A DNA stretch of 64,000 bases, from assembly GCA_003049465.1 (NCBI GenBank), contig PYSS01000027.1, positions 177,842 to 241,841 on the forward strand, read 5' to 3'. Both the position numbers and the translations under genes were made by a program. Shown piece by piece: positions 51,502-62,222 of the stretch. The notes below the pieces were generated by a model. The model saw only the letters and a program-made list of their open reading frames with translations. It was not told the origin of the DNA and did no database searches. Source of the stretch: Magnaporthiopsis rhizophila (Eukaryota; Ascomycota; Sordariomycetes; Magnaporthales; Magnaporthaceae). Position 1 is the stretch's first letter. Each line of letters begins with the position of its first letter.

Positions 51502-54500
51502 ATGTCGTCGTTGGAGGAGCAGGAGTCGTCAGCAGCGGCAGCGGCAGCCGTTCCCCCACAGGCGCCGACAGGACAGGCTCCGGGCGACGCGCAGTCGCAG
51601 GCGTCGCAGTCTCCGAGCGCGCCGTCGTCGTCGGTCAACATCCCAACCAACAACCCATCACACCCGAGCTTCAGAAGGTTTGACCTTACCCACGCCCGCC
51701 GCGCGAGCCCGACCATCACCAACTCCCCCTGTTCGGCCCTAGACGGTTGGCGTAGCACCCAGCACCCCGAGCCTCTGAGACACCACCCCTTCGAGGCAGA
51801 CACACGCAGAGGCTGACTGTGCCATGATTTCTTGGTTCTGCGCGCCCTTTTAGGCAACGAGCATCGAGAGCTTGCGAGGTACGTGGGCACATTTGCGGAT
51901 CTTCTTATATACCTCCCCTGCAGGGCCACAAAGGTTGGGTGCCCGTCGGCGCGTCGCAGTTGGTCGAGCTCCATTTGAGCCGAGGCATCTTTCTGCCCTG
52001 CCAATCCGCCACGACGCCAGCTGGACCACAACGACCGACGGGCGGGGGCCACTACCTAGACCTCGGCACCCTCCCTGCACCTATATATATATATATATAG
52101 GTACCTACTCCCCAGTAATATCATCAGTCGCTGACCAGCCTTGTCTTGTCGTCGCCGCCCATACAGACATGCCACGCTCGAAAGGTACGTCCATGGTGTC
52201 CAGTCCAATTTCCCAGCGGCTGGCTCAACGATCCACCCCGCCCGCTGTCAGCGCCCCACCCCGCCGCCTGTGGTGGTGCGCTGCTGGATGGTGGAGGGTG
52301 GAGGAGCAACGGCTTTTGGCCGGCGCCATGCATGCCCCTGAGCCTGCCACCACCACCACCACCCCTCCAACAACCCTTATGAGGACAAGGTCGAGCTCAC
52401 AATATTGTCTGTTCACATGTCTCCAGGTCCGCTGCGATGCCGCCAGCCTCGGAGTCCCCTGCACCAACTGTGTGGCCTTCCAGATCGAGTGCCGCATCCC
52501 GTCGCCCAAAAGGAAGAAGGCCCAGCCCGCCGCCACCCAATCACAGACCCAGTCCAGAGATTCCGATAGGTATGCGGCGCGCCGGCTCCTTGTCACCGCC
52601 CAACTTCCCCGCGTCTGAAACGACCAGCTGCTCGATATCCTCGTGCTAGCCCGCACTAACCTGCCTCCGTCTCTTCCCCGCCATGACGCCAGCAGCGAAC
52701 GTGAGCGAGATGCTGGCGACGAGTCCCCTCCTGGCATCAGCGGTCCCACCGCCCCCAACTTCACCCGTCCTGCTGCCGTCTTCCACACCAACGAGGGCAC
52801 CCCCAACACCGTCCTCAGCGACGTCCAAAACAAGGAGATCGAGACCACTCAGAACAACTATCTGGACATGCTCATGAGGCCGCGCTTCACGAGGGCACCC
52901 ATCAAGGAGGCGGGCAGGGTGGCCTTCCTGGGCGAGTCTTCCAACCTGATGCTCCTGGTGCACGACCGCCAGGGCTCCGACTCGGACGTGGTCCACTATC
53001 CCCTGCCCGACAACGTCAAGGGTTCCAGGGCCAGGCTTACGGAGCTGGACAATGTTGAGATCGAAATCCTGCACCAGCGCGGCGCCTTCCTGCTGCCGCC
53101 CAGGTCGCTGTGCGACGAGCTGATCGACTCTTACTTCAAATGGGTCCATCCCATCGTGCCCGTCATCAACCGCACCCAGTTCATGAGGCAGTACAACGAC
53201 CAGAAGAATCCGCCTTCGCTGCTGCTGCTGCAGGCCGTCCTTCTCGCCGGCTCGCGCGTCTGCACCAACCCCAAGCTGATGGACGCCAACGGCTCCGCTG
53301 CGCCTGCCGCGCTGACCTTCTACAAGCGGGCCAAGGCCCTGTACGACGCTAACTACGAGGACGACAGGGTCACCCTGGTGCAGGCCCTGCTGCTCATGGG
53401 CTGGTACTGGGAGGGCCCCGAGGATGTCACTAAGAATGTCTTCTACTGGACCCGCGTCGCCACCGTCGTCGCTCAGGGCTCGGGCATGCACCGCAGCGTC
53501 GAGGGCTCGCAGCTCAGCCGCGCCGACAAGAAGCTATGGAAGCGCATCTGGTGGACCCTGTTCACGCGCGATCGCTCCGTCGCCGTCGCCCTCGGCCGTC
53601 CCGTCCACATCAACCTGGACGACTCGGACGTGGAGATGTTGACCGAGGACGACTTTGTCGAGGACGAGTCGAACCGGCCGAGCGAGTACCCGCCAGACGA
53701 GCGTCACGTGCAGTTCTTCCTGCAGTACGTAAAGCTGTGCGAGATCATGGGTCTGGTGCTCTCCCAGCAGTACTCGGTCGCATCCAAGGGCCGCCAGAAG
53801 AACCCCATCGACCTGACGCACAGCGACATGGCGCTGGCCGACTGGCTGCAGAACTGCCCCAAGTCTGTGTACTGGGAGATGCCCCGACATCACTTTTGGT
53901 CTGCGTTACTTCACTCCAACTACTACACGACCCTCTGCCTGCTGCACAGGGCACATATGCCGCCAAGTGGCTATCGGAACAAGTTCCCCGAAGACAGCGC
54001 CTACCCATCGCGTAACATCGCCTTCCAGGCCGCAGCCATGATCACGTCCATCATCGAGAACCTTTCGGCCCACGACGAGCTGCGGTACTGTCCGGCCTTT
54101 ATTGTTTACAGTCTCTTCTCGGCCCTGATAATGCACGTATATCAGATGAAGTCGCCGGTGCCCACAATACAGCAGGTCACGCAGGACCGAATAAGGACAT
54201 GCATGGGTGCGCTCAAGGACGTCTCTCGAGTGTGGCTTGTGGGGAAGATGGTGTGGACTCTGTTCCAATCCATCTTGGGCAACAAGGTCCTGGAAGAGAG
54301 GTTGCAGAAAGCGGCTGGCAAGCGACATAAGAAAGCGCATCAGACATTCTCGCAGTTGGAGCATCACGCAGCCCAGCAACAGCAACACCACCATCAGCAA
54401 CAGCATCAGCATCAGCAACAACAGCAACAGCAGCACCACCATCAGCAGCAGCAACAACAACAACAGCAGCACCACCACCACCACCAGTATCAGCCGCAGT

Positions 54501-55504
54501 CACAGTCGACGGGGCACAATGACTCGAAACGTAAGTACGACGAGATGGCCATCGACTTCAACGTGAACACGCCGCAGCCCCAGGAGTCATATGTGAGGTC
54601 ACGGCCGCAGACGCCTAGCATGTCAGCTGCAGCCAAGCCCGAGTTTGGCAGCAACAGCCACAGCCACAGCCACAATAACAGCAATAGCAACAACACGATG
54701 CCGCCGCCAATGACATCGCCAAACCCAAGACAGGTCGACGCGTTTATGGGAGGCACGGGGTCACGGCCGCACACACGACCGGCGACACCATTCAACCCAT
54801 CCCTGTCGATGCCGACGACGCCACCAGATCTATACCTGGTGACGCGCAACTCCCCGAACCTCTCGCAGGCCATCTGGGAGAACTTCCAGCCCGACCAGCT
54901 GTTTCCCGAGAGTGCGCATTTGCCGGTGTTTGCGCCTCAGATGTCGCCGGCGCAGCCGCAGCAGACACTAGACCCTAGCTTGATGGCGCACTTCCAACAG
55001 CAGGTTCCGCAAGACTCCGGGGCAGGGATCGGAGGAGCGAGCATATCGGACCAGTTTGGTGGACAGCTCGATCCGTCGGGCGTCGCCAGCAACATGAACA
55101 ACAACGGCAAGGCAGGGTTTACCGGCACGACAAGTCCCCTGCAGACGCCCATGCAGCCAGGAAGCGCGTTTGTCCAACAGTCGGGTGCGGGAGGGCTGCC
55201 GGCAGGCTTCTGGACCCAGTTTGACGCGTCACCTGGGCAGCAGCAGCAACCCGGGCAGCCGCTGGACGGCCAGAGTCCAGATAGTTGGGGCTCTTCGTCT
55301 GCGCAGGGAAGCGGAGGGCCTGCGGTGCCCTCCACACTAAACGTGGAAGACTGGTATGTGCTTGCTCCTGACCCTTGACTTCCTCTGGTACGCTGTCAAA
55401 GTCCTCTTGCTAATACGGCGTTTTCTTCCACTAGGCTGCAATTCTTTGGTATCAATGGGAATGGCGGCGAGGCGATTAACATCGACTTTTCGTCCTTGGT
55501 GTGA
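51502..55504 (+). CDS. Zn2Cys6 transcription factor of the CTF1/FarA-FarB family
   Basis: Regulator of fatty-acid catabolism and cutinase genes in filamentous fungi. Exons: 51502–51677, 51854–51878 (25 nt), 52167–52184 (18 nt), 52427–52569, 52693–55353 and 55435–55504, giving about 1030 residues. The zinc cluster is split over three exons, and joining them gives the ACETCHARKVRCDAA motif with cysteines 66, 69, 76, 85, 88 and 95 (C-X2-C-X6-C-X8-C-X2-C-X6-C), followed by basic PSPKRKK. The fungal-specific transcription factor domain spans roughly 259–525 (SLCDELIDSYFKWVHPIVPVIN onward). Residues ~677–720 are a Gln/His tract. The last exon restores DWLQFFGINGNGGEAINIDF, typical of this family. 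The exon 1 donor (GTTTGA) is weak. I cannot say whether it is the alpha (FarA) or beta (FarB) paralogue. Confidence 0.88.
52082..52099. repeat. (TA)9 tract inside intron 2 of the CTF1/Far gene
   Basis: A perfect TA dinucleotide run in the 288-nt intron between the two micro-exons of the zinc cluster. Confidence 0.85.
54361..54490. repeat. Imperfect CAG/CAC/CAA trinucleotide tract coding Gln/His
   Basis: About 130 bp in frame within exon 5 of the CTF1/Far gene, encoding alternating Gln and His runs. Mixed CAG, CAA, CAC and CAT codons show it is not a pure microsatellite. Confidence 0.9.
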
Positions 55505-56449
55505 GTTTTATGGTGTACCTCGGCGTTTTGGCGGCGTCTAGTGAGACGGCGGGTACGAGCGCACATGTGACGAATGCCAGTTCTTTTATGCCCTTGTGCG
55601 CGAGCTCGGGTATCACTCGTGCTCGGGGCGCTGTATAGTTTTGAAAGTTGCTGTTTTCGATCCACGCTTAGGATTGGAGGGTACAACCCCTTTGTGTTTT
55701 GTTCAGTCTGCTTTTTTTTTTTTTTATTCTTGTGCGTTTGATAGTGTCCAGGATAGTTGCAATCAGAAGTGGCTATTGCATTAGATTGGGGACAGTGCAG
55801 TGGTGTAGAGTTGTTGGGCCGTAAGAATAGTAGAAGATACCTATTTGATCGTTGTGTTATTTCTATTTGGTACTCCGATATGTCATTTTATTAAAAGATG
55901 AAATTCCCCTCGCGAATCTGTATGATCAGCTTGACACCGCCCCTCATTTAAAAACAGAACCTCCTCTCCTATCACTTATTCCATTCGCAATATATACATC
56001 CAATCCCGCCCTGTTCCTGCATCTTGATGTCACCGAGAATCGCGACTCCAGTCCCTCGCAGTTCTATCCACGCGCACGTGATTTGATGACTCGCTGCATG
56101 CTCCCAGGCGGGGTCCATCCAAACAGCGCGAATGTCCGTGCGCCCGCAGCTCTCGTTTGTTTACATTGAGCGATTGTGGGCCAGTCATTGGACGGACCCT
56201 CGAACATCGAAACTCGACCAGCCCTCGTCCTGGAAAACCGCGGCCTTTCCACACAACTCCTACCATGCGGAATAACTAACCTAGACAGCTCGTTACGGAA
56301 CGCTTTCTCTTTTTCTTCTTCTTCTTCTTCTTGGATTCTGCTCTTCATTCATGACTGCACTATCCTTCTTCCCGATATCTTAGCACCACCGTCGAGCGCG
56401 GCGACACGAAGACGCGCCCCCTCCAGCACCACCACCGCTACCACCAGCC
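55505..56449. other. Spacer between the CTF1/Far gene and INCENP
   Basis: 945 bp holding the 3' UTR of one gene and the promoter and leader of the next. A TTC repeat at about 56311–56332 (pyrimidine tract) and a T run near 55710–55724 are present. No gene was seen. Confidence 0.5.
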
Positions 56450-59400
56450 ATGGCGATGCGAGGACCGCGTCAGCCCGTCGGCTCGGCCGCCTGGGTCGCC
56501 GAGGAGAGGTCGTCTGCCGCCCAGATCGGCCGCTCCGAGGCTGAAGAGTTCACATACTCGGTCAGGAACGAGTTCGAGTGGCTCAACGAGCACATGGCCG
56601 GCATCTTTGACGAGAATCAGCAGTCAGTGTCTCCCGCCCGCGCGCCAGAGGAGGAGGGGACTCGTAGCTGATCAGCAGGGGCAATCGCGTCTCCCACCAA
56701 CAGGAACTTCGTCGACGTCTTCAAAACACCAGGAAAGCTACGTGGGCGCACACCGCGCACTGTCAGGAAGCAGGCCAACCCTATCGAGTCGCGAGCGGTA
56801 AGATCCCAAGTAGGAACGCATGCATCCCATTATGTGCCGCCGTACTAACTGCACCACTCTTCCAGCCTCTGTCCGATATCTTCTCGGCAACGCCCAAGGG
56901 GGCGCCTAACCCCTTCGCCACTGCAAGCCCCAGCCATGGCCAGAACTCCAGGCTGGCGGTCGCTGGCGACGTGCAGTTCGCACCTCCGCCTAGCCCGACG
57001 CGCGCTAGCCCGCCCAAGGCCGTCCAGCCCAGCCCCAGGCCGCCGACCAAGCACCAGCTGCCGCCGCAACTGCCTCTGGTAGACTCTGGCTACCACAGCC
57101 AATCCCAGGATGTGATGGACGTGGATGGGGTCGCGCATGAGGAACTCACCCAGGAGGCGCCCGCGCCAGAGTCTGACGCAGTTCAGGTCGTGGACACTGA
57201 TATGGAAGATGCCGTATCACCTGCCCCTGCCGACGAGCACAGCCCAACACAGCCTACGCACGACGCGTCCTTCCACTCGGCCAAGGAGGAGCAGACCAAG
57301 ACCGTGAGGCCGTCTACGCCCGAGCCGGCATCCGCGGGCTACCCGACATTGCCGACTGCCGACTCACCCTCACCCATCCCACCACCCAAGCCGGCTTCAC
57401 CAGTGAGGATCTCTCCGATAAAAGTCGTGTCCCCACAGAGGCTACCTCAGCAGGCCTCGCCCACAAGGTCTCCCGTGATAGCAAGGAAACCTGTCCCTGG
57501 CGCGGTGGCTGCTCCCGCCGTCGCCTCGCAACCTATCGACGACCAGCCGCCCTCGGATGCATCGAGCCCCATCCGGCCTGTTGTTAGAAAGAGCAGCATG
57601 AGCTTTGCCTCGCTGCCCGCTCGTGAGCCCTTGGCCACGGGCAAGAGCATCGGGGTGCGTATGTCCCGGACCAGCCATCTTGATCACACCAGACAGAGCT
57701 ACTACAACAGGCCTACTGGAGGGAAGAGCCTGGGCAATGTCAGGCAGGAGAGTAATGACGATGACAACGATGAAATGGACATTGATGACGAGACCACTGC
57801 CCAAAACACAACCGACGTCGGCGTCAAGGTCGCCGCGCACAACAAGACGTACACACAGCGCCTGCAGGACCAGATCAGCATGCTGGGCAAGTCTCATTCC
57901 ACCGGCTCCCGCACCTCCAAATCCTTTGCAAATCCGTCTGCGGCCGCATCGCAGTCCTCCCAATCTGTGCCAGAGGCCCACACGCCGTCGCCCAAGAAGC
58001 TGGCTCCTATGGTGGCGACTCCGGGAGCATTCCCTGACGACGATGAGGAGGAGGATGAGGAGGATGAGTGGGTTGCGCCTCCTGCCGCAAAGCAGCAGGC
58101 TCCTGTGGCCTCGAGCCCCCGACCTGGCATGGCTAAGAGCTATACGGCCGACGTAATGGAGGGTCTTATTGGCAAGGAGTCTATCAGCGGTGCCGAGTTC
58201 ACACTGCCCAAGCAGCGCCAAGCGGCCGGCCGCGAGGCATCGCCCAAGAGGCCACTTGGTGCAAGCAACATGGGACACGCCAAGTCTTCATCAGTGCCGC
58301 TCCTGCCGTCCGATGGCTTTGAGCCTGAGGAACAGGAGGGTGTCGCTGGGCATGGAAAGTCCATCTCTGTCTCAAACCCCCTGAGCGTCGTCCCTGAGGA
58401 CGAGAACCCGGCCACGCCCAAGTCTCCCTCTCGCACGTTCCGGGACAGCCCCTTGAAGCAAGTCAAGAACAAGCTGTCGTCGATCCTCAAAAGCTCCAAG
58501 GGCCTGCTCGCTAGCAGCGCCGCAATCAGCGCCGAGGGCAAGTCTTCGCTGCTGTCGCCCTCGAGCACCCGCCTGGGCTACCACGCCGGCCCGTCTGTCG
58601 ATTCCCTTGCGCCCAGGCTTGGCTCAGTCCCCGAGTCGCTGTATCCGGACCTGTCTCAGCAAGTGGCCGCCTACGCTGGGCCGGCGAGCCCCCAGAGGCC
58701 GACGAGCCCGACCAGGGCACCCACGCGAAAGACTAGGGCCTCTTTGGAGAGGGAGAAGCGTGAGCAGAAGCAGAGGGACAAGGACGCGAAGGAGGCTCAG
58801 CGGATGGCCGACCAGATGGGCAAGCTCGAAAAGGCCCGCGACAAGGAACGCGAGAAGGCCAGGTACTTCAGCAAGGAGCAGGAGAGGATCGCAATGATGG
58901 AGCGCCAGCTGGAGGCCCAGAGGGAACAGGAGAGGGCTGCTGCCGCCGCAGCCGCGCGGGAACACCAGCTCGAAGCGCAGAGGGAGCAGGAGCGCGCGAT
59001 CGCCGCGCAGCAGCAGGCCGAGGCCGCCAGGAGGCAGCAGGAGAAGGAGAGGCAGGACAGGGAGAGGCAAGAGAGGGAGCGGCTGGAGAGGCAGGAGCGG
59101 GAGAGGGAGAGGCTGGAGCAGGAGAGGCTTGAGCAAGAGAGGCTCGAGCAGGAAGCCCGTGCCCGCCCGCCGTCACCCGTCAAGGAGACGCCAAGGCCCA
59201 TGAGGAGCAGCCCCCGTAAGGTAAAGGGACAGGCTTCGCCCGGACCTTCGTCGTTCGATGACGACATGGACATGGCCGACGCACCCATCTCCATGCCGCC
59301 ACCCTCGGTTCCGCGGTCGGCGGTGCAGCCCAAGTCGACGCTGCGACGACCCGTCAAGCCAACCAAGGAGGCCCCGAACAAGGCACGACAGGCGCCCACC

Positions 59401-60895
59401 GTCATCAGGGTGAATACGACGTCGCAGCACTCCCAGATGCACCCCTCTAACAGCGTTCTCGCGGCTACCCTGGGCGAGACGCTCGCCCCTCAGGCCCACC
59501 AGCTGAAGCCCAAGGCCAGTATGGCTTCTCTGCAGGCGAAGCCGTCGATGCAAAGCTTGAAGAGCTCTGCGTCGTCTACAGGGAGGCCCAAGGCTCTGGA
59601 GATGGCGGCCAAGCGGAAGGAGCAGGAGGAGCGTGAGGCGGAGCGAAAACGCGAAGCCAAGCAGGAGCTCGAGCGGAAGCGCGAGAACCAGCGACGCCAG
59701 GAGGCCGACAAGCAGAAGGAGGAGGACCGGAAGCAGGCGGCCGCCCAGGCCGAGGCCAAGAAGAACGCGCAGAGGCAGGCCATCGAGAAGGCCAAGCAGA
59801 CGCGGGCGCCGCCACCGGCGCAGAGATCGCAGCAGAACGGCCGACCCGAGTATGGCGCGGGTCCCGCATCGATCCCTCGCCCGCAGTCGCGCCTCGACAC
59901 TGTCGTGCGGGGTGGCCATGACGAGCTCTCGCGAGCGGGTCTTGCGAGCGCTGTCAAGCCGGCACCAAAGCGTCCGATGCCGCAGCAGGATGACGACGGA
60001 TCTCGGCAGAACTCGCAGCAGAGGGCCGGGCCTTCGTATCAGCCCAAGGAGCAGAAGCGCATCCGTCTGACGGAAGAGTTTGACGTTGACGAGCTGGAGA
60101 TGGGCGGCGTGATGACGAGCCAGTCGAACATGAAGGCGCCGCCTGTGCGTCCGTCTGGTGGCTTTAAGAAAGTGAGTTTTGCCGTGGAACCTCATCAGCG
60201 CTTGGCAGTTGTTGTGGCACTTTTACTAACCAGCTGCTCTCCTGCAGGACCTACCAACCAAGGCGCTGTTCCCCAACGGCTACACCAGCATCACGTCGCA
60301 GAGCGCGACCAGGGATCTGTTCAAGACCACGCTCACGACGCAGCACAACAACCAGGTCAAGGCGGCGCACCCGCTCGACATGGCACAGCTCTCCAAGGGA
60401 ACTATTCCCTTTGCGCCGAACCCCAACTCTGCCGCGGCGGGGCCATCGACGCACAAGACGCCAGCTCGCCCCGTCGGGCAGTCTGCAAAGTCGGCAGCCA
60501 AGTCTGCGGCGCGGTCGTCACCGCGCATCCAGCTCAACAACGGCGACGCCATCGAGCTGCCCGACATCCAGACGGACGACGAGGACAGCGACGAGGAGGA
60601 GGACAACATGACGGTGGCGCCCTGGGTCAACTCTCCCGACCTGCGCCGGGCCCTGATGCGCCAGGAGGCCATCGACCCGGAGAACGTGTTCGGCCCGCCC
60701 GCGCCGCTCAACATGGAGGAGGTCTTTAGCCGCAACAAGGAGAAGTGGCACCAGTTCCGCAAGCGCACCAGCAGCGCAAACTGGAGCGGCGCCGACAAGC
60801 TCACCGAGGAGGACATCCGCAAGGACCTGGCGGCGCGGGAGAAGATTCGGCGCGAGGGTGGGTGGTCGTATGAGCTTAGCAAGGAGACGTTGTGA
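56450..60895 (+). CDS. sli15: Inner centromere protein INCENP/Sli15
   Basis: Scaffold of the chromosomal passenger complex; its IN-box binds and activates Aurora B kinase. Exons: 56450–56622, 56704–56797, 56866–60171 and 60248–60895, giving 1406 residues. The N-terminus (EFTYSVRNEFEWLNEHMAGI) fits the helix that binds survivin/borealin partners. The middle is long, disordered and rich in SP/TP sites, as expected of a Cdk1 substrate. Residues ~712–855 form a continuous charged helix of Glu/Arg/Gln repeats (single-alpha-helix type); a second charged helix lies at ~1003–1068. The C-terminal IN-box is clear: IELPDIQTDDEDSD near 1293, then APWVNSPDLRRALMRQE, and at the end NWSGADKLTEEDIRKDLAAR. 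Identity rests mainly on that block. It is longer than yeast Sli15 (698 residues), as is common in Pezizomycotina. Confidence 0.92.
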
Positions 60896-62222
60896 AAAGG
60901 TTTACTATGCGAGTGAGTGGTTTTGGTGCACTTCTTGGAGTATGCGTTTGTTTGTTGTTGTTTTTTTCTTTTTTAATTCCCCACGGGGATTGATTGGCAT
61001 CATGATGATACTGGGCTTTTATGAGGAGTTTATGGCTGGGTTTCTTATTACGTTTATTATTATACTGGGTTTGGGGTTTGCTAGTCTTGTTATCAGTCTC
61101 GGGCTTGTTCTCGTGTTGTTTACAAAAGGGGCTGTTGTATGTGCCCCTTTTTGTCTCATAGTGTGTCGGTCCTCGCAGAATTATATCCCAGCATAGCCCC
61201 GGTTCTCTGGACCATAACAGGAGGCGCGAATATGAACCGATACAGGAAGCAGGAAGCAAGATACCATGTGTTGGCCACCACGTTTCAAGTGAGAGCAGCT
61301 GTCCATGTGTGTAGCGAACTAGGTATCTAGGTGTCTAGTGCGAATCGACCAGGACAAACATGTTCCTGGGATTATAATCCTCGTTATATGGAACCACTGC
61401 CGTCATCTGCAGGCTGGCTCGCCTTTTGTCAAAGAGTCTTGGGTGGTAGACAAGTCAGCCGGCCAGTGAAACAAAAAAGCAGATGGGAAATGTGTCTGTC
61501 AAAAGTGACCCATGCCCTTTCCATAAACGCCTCGCCGCCAAACGCCTAGCTCCGCCCATGATATTTCTGTGATCCCAAAAGTTTGATCCTGCAGCCCTAG
61601 CTATCATAGTCTAAAAAAAGGAGAACATGAAGCAGAGGGGAAGAAAAGGATCGCCTGGATAGGTAGGTCCTTCAGACGGTTAAACGAAGAAAAAAGAGTC
61701 TGCCTCCAAAAGGTAAAGGGAGCTAGCTCATCTCTAATGGCTCAGGCTGGCTGCTAGATCACCGATCTCAGCCACGCAGGATGGGATAAAAGTGTGAGTA
61801 ATAGTAGCAGGGGAAGAAGGAAAGCACATGACAGAAGATTGAAAATGTCTCTCCGCCACAAAATCTTGCGTCGTCTCGTCCCATAGCGCTGTTAAGTCGT
61901 CCCATCCCACCTTTTGAGGCCCCGGCCGGCTCGACAGCAGGACCGAAGGAGTTTTCGAGCGGCCGGAGATGGGCAGGACGGACGAGAAAAAAAGGCCAAA
62001 AAAGTAAGAAGCCTGGTATCCAGACACGAAATTTGAGAAAAAAAAAAAAAAAAGAAAACATCTTCGGGGCTGGCCGTAGCCCAGGGTATCTCTTACACAC
62101 GTGAGCTTGGCCGCAGTCGGTCAAGGGGAAATGGAGTAGAGTGCAGAAAAAGAAAAAGGAAAACAGGAAAAAAAGAAAGAAGAGGTGACACCAAGCCAGA
62201 CCCGCGCAAGGAAGACGGCAGA
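60896..62222. other. Convergent 3' spacer
   Basis: 1.3 kb between INCENP and the last, minus-strand gene. A T-rich stretch follows the INCENP stop, and a run of about 17 A lies near 62038–62054. No gene-like frame was seen. Confidence 0.5.
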
